Shown here piece by piece: positions 1 through 11,300 of a DNA stretch of 64,000 bases. The DNA comes from Heliocidaris erythrogramma (lineage: Eukaryota > Echinodermata > Echinoidea > Camarodonta > Echinometridae). Numbering within the stretch: position 1 is the first letter of the stretch; every line of letters begins with the position of its first letter. The DNA lies in NCBI GenBank assembly GCA_025617745.1, contig CM046858.1:26929453-26993452 (forward strand), given 5' to 3'. Under the pieces are notes generated by a model. The model saw only the letters and a list, made by a program, of their open reading frames with translations. It did not search any database and had not been told where the DNA came from. The position numbers and the translations under genes are program-made.

Positions 1-785
1 AACGGTGTTAAGTGTGGTACACTTGTTTCACTTCTGGTAACAACCACCTGGTAACAACAAAATACACCAATAAGGCCATCAGACAATTAGTACGCCACAT
101 CTATTTATCACATTTATGTCCTTGCAGTTGGGTACAGTTGGCTTTTAAGTTCTATTACCAAATTTAACTCTAATAAAATTGATCCAGTTGGCTATGCATC
201 ACAAGTAAGATCATGGTTTATTTGAGACCCACTAAAATTTATATAAAAATCAATCCAATTCATGCAAAAGTCAGATCGCATGGTTTTAACTGGCATTCCC
301 ACATGATAATATCAATGACCTTCTTCTCCAATATGAATCATAAAAAAACTTGTCATCTTAAACCAGAAACAATTTTTACATCTCATCATCTACTAGTTAT
401 ACTCTTAACTCTAAACTATAGCCTGAGTGACTGGAATATCTCGGCACACATACAGAATATTTGTTGAAGCTATGAAAATTTCTGTCCATACAAGGTTCAC
501 AGTTTAAAATTCATTTGGCAATTTTGATTACCATAGAGATAGTGTTCAGGACCATTAGAATTACAGATTGAATTAATTATACATTTTTACACAGACATCA
601 ACTAAAATAACAAGATTAACACATTTACAGTTGAGGAATGAAGATTTGAATGAAGTTTTCAAAAAGAATGAATTGTTTTGTATATAAAAAAGAAATAAAA
701 AGAATCAGATAGCTACATCAAAATTCTTCCAAGAGATTTCTGTCTAAAGAAATCTGCCTGCACTTGCGTACAGGATTTCAATTTC
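1..785. other. AT-rich non-coding flank downstream of SAP18
   Basis: No gene, splice-flanked exon or clear repeat seen. The 84-codon frame near 213-467 is low-complexity and has no family features. Confidence 0.5.
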
Positions 786-870
786 ATATCGTGTGTTGAG
801 AGCCAGAAGGGCGTAAACTCATATGCTTTAACACAGAGTTAACGCCCTTCTGGCTCTCAACACACGATAT
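786..870. repeat. Near-perfect hairpin MITE, copy 1
   Basis: An 85-bp foldback: arms of about 34 bp beginning atatcgtgtgttgagagcc and ending in the complement cacacgatat, with a loop of about 15 bp around catatgctttaacac. Related copies lie at 1365-1445, 44591-44672 and 59022-59102. No protein. A precursor-like RNA hairpin would form if transcribed. Confidence 0.75.
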
Positions 871-1364
871 ATTCTTTGTCTCAACCAAAGTTGTCATTTG
901 CCCACAGCAGCCTTCATTTAATCAAAATGTATAAATTCTGAACTTTGCAGCCCCATCCATACACAAGAATTTGACACCTGAATATTGACAACTCAATTAC
1001 CCTCTTAACAAAGAGATTATTACTGTTCTCCAAATTATAGATCACTTGTCTGTTCATTTCTCCCAATGTTTTACATCATGTAAATGTCCATGATAATACC
1101 AGAGGCATATAATACATTCTTTCCTGTACATTCCATAATTCCATTCACATAGATTCCTATCTTTATTGAACTTCTCCCCCTTACAATTAACCCATTGCGT
1201 ATGGGAGCCGTATGTTTCCTGTATTAAGGCTATGGGAATAAGAAAATCTTGTAGTCAACCGGTTAAAAAAAAAAACATCTGATATTTTGCTACCTTAGAT
1301 CAACTAAAAATTACTAAAGATAAAAAAAAATCTTCTAATACCCTTGATTGAGAAGAGATAATAA
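871..1364. other. Non-coding AT-rich spacer
   Basis: Contains the possible SAP18 poly(A) signal at 1162-1167. Nothing else recognised. Confidence 0.4.
1162..1167 (-). terminator. Candidate SAP18 poly(A) signal
   Basis: First AATAAA (read on the minus strand) downstream of the SAP18 stop that I see, about 0.9 kb after it. It would give a long 3' UTR that includes the MITEs at 1365-1815. No cDNA support; inference only. Confidence 0.25.
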
Positions 1365-1445
1365 TGTTTGTTGACAGCTGGAAGGGCACTTACCAGATGT
1401 AAAATTATATGAATCGACGCCCTTCTGGCTTTCAGCAAACGATAG
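1365..1445. repeat. Hairpin MITE, diverged copy
   Basis: Arms gacagctggaagggc and gcccttctggctttcag flank a loop of about 30 bp. It matches the gagccagaagggc arm of the 786-870 hairpin with mismatches. Confidence 0.5.
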
Positions 1446-1677
1446 TTAGTGCTACTTTTGCCAGGACCATGATATTTTCAATACTTGTGCTCCTAACTTC
1501 TTCAAATTCCTTCATTCTGTTTTGCCTTCTCCTCATCCACCAACTCCCTAAAATCTTGTTCACACATGACACGGTTAATCACCTAAAAAAAACCTGCCCG
1601 GCAAAATAAATGACATACGGGCAGTGCGATTTACATTTATGTATCTTATAACACACAGTCCAGTAAGTACAATTTCA

Positions 1678-1815
1678 GGGGAGCGTTTCATCAAGTGTTT
1701 TGTCAGTGAATTAAACCAACAACTGTTATAAGCTACTGAAATCCTTGCATCTGATTGGCTGAGAGCAAATTTGTTGGTAAAAATCGTTGAAAAGACACTT
1801 GATGAAACGCCCCCC
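1678..1815. mobile_element. Small TIR MITE
   Basis: About 138 bp bounded by inverted copies of gcgtttcatcaagtgt preceded by G-runs (left ggggagcg, right cgcccccc). Internal sequence is non-coding. The target duplication is uncertain. Confidence 0.65.
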
Positions 1816-2060
1816 AGACCTTTGCTGCATGCAGCTACTCTTTTTCACCTCCACTTACATGTAAAATGGTATTAATATGGCTGCAGCAGTTGTTTTTTTT
1901 TAGGCTGTTAACCATGTCATGTTAGAACGATGCTTTGACCTGCTCCAGTGCTTCATCACACACATCACTGCTCCCACTCATCCCTTTTCATCCCTATCCC
2001 ACGATTTTACCTCCTCCTCCTCATGACCCTACAACCCCCATACTAATACCACCAAATCCA

Positions 2061-2388
2061 TCACCGCCCCCAACCCCCTCTCCTCCCCATACCCATCCCG
2101 CCTCCCATGCCCATCCCTCCTCTTCCCCCTTCTCCGATTCCACCCCTTGGCGGCAAGGTGATGGCAATATCGATATAATCACCGATGGTGAAATTCTGAG
2201 ATGCCAGGGTGACGGAGTCGTCGGGTCCCTTGCGCCCGGAGCACGTCATCCCGATCTCTCTCATCTGGTAGGTCTGGCGCCTGGGATGCGGGTGGACGAT
2301 GGCAAAGTCAAAGTATGTGCCTCTCCTGCGAGCATCTGGGTTGACCTCCTTTACGAGGCTGGATAACTCCTTCAAGGTAGCATCCATC
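2061..2388 (-). CDS. SAP18: SAP18 exon 3, terminal coding exon
   Basis: Acceptor ctccag|G completes Trp63. It encodes residues 64-171: MDATLKELSSLVKEV helix, FAIVHPHPRR strand, EIGMTCSGRKGPDDS, IGDYIDIAIT, then a low-complexity tail (residues 145-171) made almost only of Gly, Met and Arg, ending at TGA 2063-2061. Vertebrate SAP18 has a short Pro/Arg-rich tail instead. The Gly-rich tail is what makes a long overlapping plus-strand frame; that frame is a shadow. Confidence 0.95.
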
Positions 2389-5300
2389 CTGGAGTACAGT
2401 GAGAAAAAAGATGAAAAGTAAATGTACACAATAAGGAATACGGTGAAAGGCATTAATGAAGTATCCAGAAGGGGGCATAGGAGACACATGTTCCCTGTAT
2501 TGAAAATTTCTGGTTCCATTACATGGTGATGAAAAGGAAACATCAAACTGACAGCAAGTTACAAAGGAAAGCAAAAAAAATAGAGAAAAGAGATTGGTAA
2601 AAGTGTGAATGAAATATTTCCTTCCCCCCCCCCAACTTGTGAGAGATTTTAGAGACACAAAACACTTTGTAAGCCCCTTCTATTCTACTTGCTTGTTAAA
2701 GATTTTGGACTACAAATGAAAAATTTCACTTTTTTCCAAAGATTTTACCCCAAAAATGTTCCCCCCCCATACCCATTCGCTGACGATTCTAAGTGATTAT
2801 GTGATGCAGATCCTGCCTCATTTTTTTTAACGGTCAATCCGAACAAAAATCCTACTTACCATGTGTAGATCTGGAGTTCGTTGGCTGGGACTGTGCCTCT
2901 TGAAAACTCATGTTCCTGATGATGGCGATTGTTGCTACAGAACACCCTCAGAAGGAGTGGACATGTCTGCGGAAGATACACAAAGTGAAAACATTAAATA
3001 TGACTGAGAGATAAAAAATATGCACGTATAACAGATAATCATGAGTTCTGTTATCAACTGAAAGCAAATTCTACATATCAACAAGTTACAACTACGTAAT
3101 TTCGATGAAATAAAAGGGAATACCGCCTTCATAGCCAATCAGAACACTTCACAAGACAAGCCTCACATTGATCCAGTGATTGCTCCCAGCATGCGACCTG
3201 GTATATTTTGACCGCCGCCGGGTGTGCAGGTTGTCATGATTGTAACAACTAAACATAGGCCTACCACAAATATTTTCAGATTTAATCAGAAGCATTCAGG
3301 AAAGTTGTCCCACTGACCGACTGAAAATTAAAGGAGAATTAACCTCAAACAATAAAGACGATAGTGTTCAAAGGTGTTATTTATTCCTACTTGTTAGACT
3401 ATATGGCTTCGCGTCAAAATATACGAGATCGATACAAATCAAGATTTTCTGAGCAGAATTTATCATCTGCTAGCAATATGTATCGTCTGCTAGCAATACA
3501 TGGGGGCTGCCATTTTTTTTATGTGTACAAGAAGATTTTCTTAATCCAAATGCCCAATTGCCTTTTTCAAAATTAAAAACCCATTTGAGATTTAAAATAT
3601 AGAATAGATATGTCAATTTATTTTTAAACTGAAGATTTCCTTATATATTTCTGTTGAAAATCGATATTCGCTTAATATAAATCTATTTTCTAGATACTGT
3701 GACGCAATGGACGGAGCAAATTAATTCAAATTTTATGGATGCTTCTTCCCTGAGCATCTATAGCGGCAAACTATGCATTCACCTGCTTTCGGATAATGGG
3801 ACTTGAAAAGTCAGAATGCATGCTGCATATATTATGCTCTGCTCTGTTTGGCAAACCCAAGAAAATAGATTTTTGTTAAGCAAAACCAGACAATTTAAAA
3901 GTATCATTATAAAGATTTAATTTTTATAAATCATGTAAACACCCACTTTATATTTTTCGTCACATATGGGATTTTAGGTAATGAAGAAAATCAATTTAGG
4001 TCTTGGATTCAAAATATCTTCCTGACCGGAACATTTCTCGATGGTTCATGTACAAATCCAAATCAGCAAGAAAATGGCAGCCCCCATGTAAATGAGTAGT
4101 AGACGATACCGGGTGTTGGAATATCTTTATTATACCCTTTTCTGATATCTTATTGGAAAATGATTTAGGCCAATAAGTAGGAATATACTACACCTTTCAA
4201 TATAAGTAAATTTGTACTCAGGGGTTAATTCTCCTTTAAATTGTATGGCTATATCGTGGTTGAGGAAACCACTCGTTCGTAATAAAGTGCACAGTCAGAT
4301 CATGTCAGATAGTCTATGGACAGGGAATGAGGAAACCAATGTAGGGACGTGACAAATACGCACGTAGCGATGCGAAAAAAGTAGCTCGATGCGTGTTTGC
4401 TGCAATTTGCATACATGTATGTCTGGGGCTTCCCCTAAAAACTCTTTTTTTTTTATTGGTTGCTGCCGTTTTCTCATCCAAACCTCATCATGATATGACC
4501 AAATATAGATTGTAGATCATGTGACATAGTTTCTTTTGCTCAAAGGATTTCGTTGAACTCGTACATGAGGCCTGAAGTTAGACCAAGTTTTCAGAGCCGA
4601 TTTACTCCACTTTCCCTGTGATGTACTTTCGAAAAAAGGTAGTTTTACATCATCTTTATAATGTGTAGATTCCGAATATCATAACATTTTTAATCATACT
4701 TAATCCGCATAATGATTTATTTAATCCGCAGAATTGAGCTGCATCGTCAAATATCAGCCACTGCACGCGTTCATCGCACGAGATACAGCCGCATGCTGCA
4801 GTGCGTGCAAGCGCTGGGGCTCCAGTGGCGAAATACATAATGTTCACCGGGGGAGCCACTGTCATTACTATAAGGTGGATACCGTGTTCGTCAAAGCAAG
4901 TGAACATATCAGATTCCCGAATCAAGTATTTTTCATGTCTATACGCCAAACGAAGGGGATAATGTCAGGCTGTTAAGAATAGAGATTCCCTCTGCTTATT
5001 TTCGCAATTTTGACATTTTCACCGTTTCCCATCCTTGTCGTCGCATGAATAGCTGGTCATGCAAACGACCCATTTTCCGTGTGCGAGCGTGGTATCCACC
5101 GTATATTAGCAGTGGGTTCCCCGGGAATGAACAATGTATTGCGTCGCTCGTACCCGAATTTAATACTCATTATTAATATTTTTAACCATTATTTATGAAT
5201 ATGCAGACAAAACATCAAATTATGATGGAAAACTTTAATATACTTACATGATAATACATATATCAGACTGTGAAATTGGATGTTTGACAATGTTATGTGG

Positions 5301-8300
5301 CTGATTTTGGATGTTTTATTATTGGTTGCCATGGAAGTAGACTACGAGTTTATTTTTTTTTAATATATCTTTTTGACGCATTACAGCGTAGTCTGTGTGT
5401 TTTCAAGTCCTTCCCCCCCCCCCCCTCTTTTATCCATCTCTAAATTTCTTTCTTACTTTCTCTGTCTCATTTTATTTTTTGGGCCTCGTCATTTCTAACT
5501 TTATTGGGGTTTTTTTTCCCTTAGTAATTTTGTTTTCTTTTCTTACACCTTTTCTTTTATTTTCTGTTTATCCATTTTTCTCCCCCCCCCCCTTTATTTT
5601 ATTTTTTTTTGTCTTTTACCACTTTCTTGATATGATTTTCTCATCTCTTCTCTTTCATTGCTCCAGCATTCTTATTTATTTCTTCTCTCTCTCTAACTCT
5701 TCCATAATGTTAACCTCTCTTAATATCATATGATCAAGAATAAATTTGGCATATTTTCAATATTTTGAGCATTTTCCATGTCGCGTGCCCATTTAAATAA
5801 CCATTAATTAGTTATTATGTATTATCTTTACCAAAATTAAAAATTACAGATGAATTTCTTCATCCTGGAGCAAGTTATGAGCATTTTCGTTGCAGTGGTG
5901 TTTTAAAAAGTTGAGGTGTCTGACGGCCTACATTATACACACGAAGTATAGGAATGTAGCTATGAGTGCTATGACCGAGTGCCCCATACCTTTAGTCACT
6001 CATAGGTACACGCCATTGCCGACTGGGTAGTAACGCAGGCAATAGTGAGTACGGTCACTCATAGCTACATTCCTATACTTCGTGTGTATAATGTAGGCAG
6101 TCATACACCTCAACTTTTTAAAACACCACTGCACAAAAGTCACAAACATTCACTCAAAATCGGCATTTAATTTACAAAAACCGACCACTAAATATCCAAG
6201 AAATACAATAAATTCAACTCACCGATGTTGGAAAAGATATTTCCAAAAATCAAATCCGTAATTTACTGTTGATTCTCGCGAAACGAGCTATCGGAGTCAT
6301 TGTGTACATTTCCTGGTCGCCGCGGGCGCTGACATCTCCCCAAAAGAGTTTTGTCCTTAAAAATTCGGTCCCTATGTGGCATACACGGAAAGTCCAGATT
6401 TTCTGTGTGCGCGATCGTAAAGATCGATATGCGCTTGCGATCCCGAGTTTCTTCGTGGACAAAAATTTTATTGGCCGATTTTAGTCTAAGACATCGGCAG
6501 TATGTAAACAACACGCGATCGCGAAACAAATCGGCGGCGATTTCTCCGGTTTTGGACAAGATTTTGACTTTGGATTTTGCTGAAAATATGAAAAGTTCTT
6601 TCTAACGGCCATTTGAGGTAGGAGTGAGATTTTTAAGGGCTGAATTTGAAAGCAAGTATTTAAAATATTTATCTTATTTTCCCCCCCATACCTTTACTAC
6701 ACGCGACAGAAAATACGAACTATTTTTGCATTTTGTATTCGTAGTGGTCAATATTACCACTATTCGTGGTGTGAGTACGGTACTAATATGTATCACTGTG
6801 CATTTTTGGCTATATTTAAGTGAAACCCATATCTTGGAGTTTACTTAAATATAACTAATTATGTTGAATAATAGATGATTAAAACTTACCAGGTTGTTTT
6901 GTGACCTTTGAAGAGGGTTTCCTGAAATTTTGGGTCCTTTTTGTCGATAACTGCTATCGAGACTGTCCCGTCAGCATCCAGTTTGTATTTTTCACGATTA
7001 TGATGAAGGGAGCCCTCAGCGCTCGTAGTAGTACCGGCGCAATCGGTTCGTCGATCTCCTACGAAGACCTGGAAGGGCCAAACTGACGACGTAAAAAAAT
7101 AAAAAATATTACGTACGTAATAATTACTACGTAGGTACGTAATATTTTTTATTTTTTTACGTCATCAGTTTGGCCCTTCCAGGTCTTCGTAGAATAGCTT
7201 GTGTGCGTAACATTCTGCGTACGTATCTACGGTGCGTAACCATGTAGAGCGGCCTCACTAGTGCGCAACATATTGAGAGCAGTCGTCATCCGTATGGAGG
7301 TGTGGGTAACAAGTACCAAAAAGAGGGCTGTAAATGTAAGTTTTTATAACTTTCTACATTTTGTATCTTAACGAACTGATAACTTAAAATCTAAAGAATG
7401 ATACTTAAGTATCAGTTTGCCCACAAAAACCTCCATTTCAAACAAAATTACATCTGTATCCCCAATACCCAGTATACACAGTCGTCATCCCTATACCCAG
7501 TATACACACATGTATATGATCCTAATGGTCAATATGACCACTCACGGGTACATTTCTGTAAAATAGTTGGTATTTTCTGTCGCATGTACTAAAGGTATGG
7601 GGGAAAAAATAAGATAAATATTTTAAATACTTGCTTTCAAATTCAGCCCTTAAAAATCTCACTCCTACCTCAAATGGCCGTTAGGAAGAACTTTTGATAT
7701 TTTCAGCAAAATCCAAAGTCAAAATCTTGTCCAAAACTGGAGAAATCCCCGCCGATTTGTTTCGCGATCGCGTGTTGTTTACAAACTGCCGATGTCTTAG
7801 ACTAAAATCGGCCAATACAATTTTTGTCCACGAAGAAACTCGGGATCGCAAGCGCACATCGATCTTTACGATCGCGCACACAGAAAATCGGAACTTTTCC
7901 GTGTACGCCATAGGGACCGAATTTTTGAGGACAAAACTCTTTTGGGGAGATGTCAGCGCCCGCGGCGACCAGGAAATGTACACAATGACTCCGATAGCTC
8001 GTTTCGCGAGAATCAACAGTAAATTACGGATTTGATTTTTGAAAATATCTTTTCCAACATTGGTGAGTTGAATTTATTGTATTTCTTGGATATTTTGGGG
8101 TCGGTTTTTGAAAATTAAATGCCGATTTTGAGTGAATATTGGTGACTTTTGTGCAGTGGTGTTTTAAAAAGATGAGGTGTATGACTGCCTACATTATACA
8201 CACGAAGTATAGGAATGTAGCTATGAGTGAATTAGACAGAAATAACCGTCTGTTATGGGGAAATCTTTAATATTTCTGACATTTCTCAACCTTCCCCATA

Positions 8301-11300
8301 GACAGACGGTACGACCGTGTATCACCAACAAGGTGGACGATCAGCCGACCTGAGCCTTAGGTCGCGTTGCCGTTACGTATATACATACTGCACGAGTACG
8401 CCACTGAATATATGCTACACACACAAACACACAGAGAACCACATCAGCAAGCAATGGTCATATTGACCATTAGAATCATATACATGTGTGTATACTGGGT
8501 ATTGGGGATACAGATGTAATTTTGTTTCAAATGGATGTTTTTGTGGGCAAACTAATACTTAAGTATCATTCTTTAGAGTTTAAGTTATCAGTTCGTTAAG
8601 ATACAAAATGTAGAAAGTTATAAAAACTTACATTTACAGCTCTCTTTTTGGAACTTGTTACCCACACCTGCATACGGATCACGATTGCTCTCAATATGTT
8701 GCGCACTAGTGAGGCCGCTCTACATGGTTACGCACCGTTGATACGTACGCAGAATGTTACGCACACAAGCTATTCTACGAAGACCTGGAAGGGCCAAACT
8801 GACGACGTAAAAAAATTAAAAATATTACGTACGTACGTAGTAATTATTACGTACGTACGTAATATTTTTTCTTTTTTTACGTCGTCAGTTTGGCCCTTTC
8901 AGGTCTTCGTAGGAGATCGACGAACCCATCGCGCCGGTACTACTACGAGCGCAGAGGGCTCCCTTCATCATAATCGTGAAAAATACAAACTGGATGCTGA
9001 CGGGACAGTCTCGATAGCAGTTATCGACAAAAAGGACCCAAAATTTCAGGAAACCCTCTTCAAAGGTCACAAAACAACCTGGTAAGTTTTAATCATCTAT
9101 TATTCAATATAATTCTTTGGATATAAGTAAACTGTAATATATTATATTCAATTAAATATAGCCAAAAATGCACAGTGATGCAGTTTAGGTATGGGATGTG
9201 TGTTGGCTGCGTTACTACACAGTCGGCAATGGCGTGTACCTATGAGTGCACATAACCACTTCCGGTTCCGGATATGATCGTCCACACACTGCGCGATATG
9301 TGATCATTCAGTCTCTATGTACGGAGGTCTAGTGGAGCCAGACGAAGTCTCAGCGGAACAACCGACGATACAGAGAGACTGAAGCTTTTGGTCTATGAGT
9401 GAATATGACCATTGCTTGCTGATGTGCCTTTAGTACATGCGACAGAAAATACGAACTATTTTACAGTAGGCCTAGGCTCAACCATGATAATGCCAAATGT
9501 ATTATTAGACTTGGACAAGTAAATTTACTGATTAGGCCATCGTAACTCTGATGCGCGTGTGTTAAGAATGTCGGATCGAATGCCACTCCCGGGTACATTT
9601 CTGTAAAATAGTTGGTATTTTCTGTCGCATGTACTGAAGGTATGGGGGAAAAATAAGATAAATATTTTAAATACCTTGCTTTCAAATTCAGCCCTTAAAA
9701 ATCTCACTCCTACATCAAATGGCCGTTAGGAAGAACTTTTTGATATTTTCAGCAAAATCCAAAGTCAAAATCTTGTCCAAAACCGGAGAAATCCCCGCCG
9801 ATTTGTTTCGCGATCGCGTATTGTTTACATACTGCCGATGTCTTAGACTAAAATCGGCCAATAAATTTTTTGTCCACGAAAAACTCGGGATCGCAAGCGC
9901 ACATCGATCTTTACGATCGCGCACACAGAAAATCGGGACTTTTCCGTGTACGCCATATAGGGACCGAATTTTTAAGGACAAAACTCTTTTGGGGAGATGT
10001 CAGCGCCCGCGGCGACAAGGAAATGTACACAATGACTCCGATAGCTCGTTTCGCGAGAATCGAGAGTAAATTACGGATTTCATTTTTTGAAATATCTTTT
10101 CCAACATCGGTGAGTTGAATTTATTGTATTTCTTGAATATTTTGGGGTCGGTTTTTGTAAATTAAATGCCGATTTTGAGTGAATGTTGGTGACTTTTGTG
10201 CAGTGGTGTTTTAAAAAGTTGAGGTGTATGACTGCCTACATTATACACACGAAGTATAGGAATGTAGCTATGAGTCACTCATAGGTACATTCCTATACTT
10301 CGTGTGTATAATGTAGGCAGTCATACACCTCATCTTTTTAAAACACCACTGCACAAAAGTCACCAATATTCACTCAAAATCGGCATTTAATTTTCAAAAA
10401 CCGACCCCAAAATATCCAAGAAATACAATAAATTCAACTCACCAATGTTGGAAAAGATATTTACAAAAATGAAATCCGCAATTTACTGTTGATTCTCGCG
10501 AAACGAGCTATCGGAGTCATTGTGTACATTTCCTGGTCGCCGCGGGCGCTGACATCTCCCCAAAAGAGTTTTGTCCTCAAAAATTCGGTCCCTATGGCGT
10601 ACACGGAAAAGTTCCGATTTTCTGTGTGCGCGATCGTAATGTGGAAAGTTGGGTTTTTTCCTTAACATGGAGGGTTGGGTTTTGGCTTTAATGTAGAAAG
10701 CGGAGTATTCTTTGTATTCTTTTGAAAGTCCCTGGGACTATTGGCCCTGGGCACCTCTGGTGATTAAGTAAGGAATGTAGACAATTTTATGATGCAGGTG
10801 TGACTATATAACTTGGGATGGGCTGTTAAATATTTTGAATAGCCCAAAGCGTGGGTTTTTACGTCTTTTGAGTAGAGAACCTCGGTACTTTAATGTCCTT
10901 ACGTGTAGTGATGTAATCCTGCCTGTTAGCAGGGAAATAAGGGGGTGGCCATTCTGTTTCCTTTCCTTTGATTGGCTGACATTAATTATTCATAGCGCAA
11001 TAATTTTTGTGGTGGGGTGAGTAGGTTTGATTGTAATACACGAGGTAGAGTGTTGCCAATTTGAGGAGGCGATAATTTATTGGCGCGGCGTGAGTACGCC
11101 CTATTCGCCTTGTACGTTGCGTCGCCTTTTACTGGAGACTTCTCATTGCACCGCAAATTGGCAATCTAGAATTATGCCTCGCATCAATGATTAGGAGAGT
11201 TACATTAGGGCTTCGCCATGTTGGAAATGATTCTCAATACTTTTTCTTGACGGTTAAGGCGGATTCAAGGTGCCCTTCTGCAACAGATATTTCGTGCCTT

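Larger units (their letters stand above)
6055..8229. mobile_element. TIR element E1 (about 2.2 kb, long inverted repeats)
   Basis: Long TIRs 6055-6728 and 7546-8229 are inverted copies of each other (block P of about 76 bp plus a block of about 600 bp containing acaaaagtcac, cggcatttaa, cgcgatcgcg and ggtaggagtgagat). The interior (6858-7545) carries an exon-like segment on the minus strand and a hairpin. Frames read through the TIR arms differ between copies by indels and have no known domain. A non-autonomous DNA transposon is the simplest reading; superfamily unassigned. Confidence 0.65.
8448..10276. mobile_element. Element E2, one-armed relative of E1
   Basis: The interior block 8448-9108 is an inverted copy of 6858-7545. 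The arm 9588-10202 plus terminal block 10200-10276 matches the E1 right arm. The left arm is missing, replaced by 8230-8447. Part of 9203-9243 is an inverted copy of 5995-6036, and 9330-9400 matches the complement of 39470-39530. Confidence 0.55.

Noticed and set aside
1935..2366. Pro-rich 143-codon frame opposite SAP18
   Set aside because: Antisense shadow of SAP18 exon 3 and its Gly-rich tail.
7681..10118. Frames of 80-116 codons in the E1-E3 arms, vaguely like a zinc-finger or BED domain
   Set aside because: Different copies use different frames with indels, and Cys/His spacing is not kept; no support for coding.
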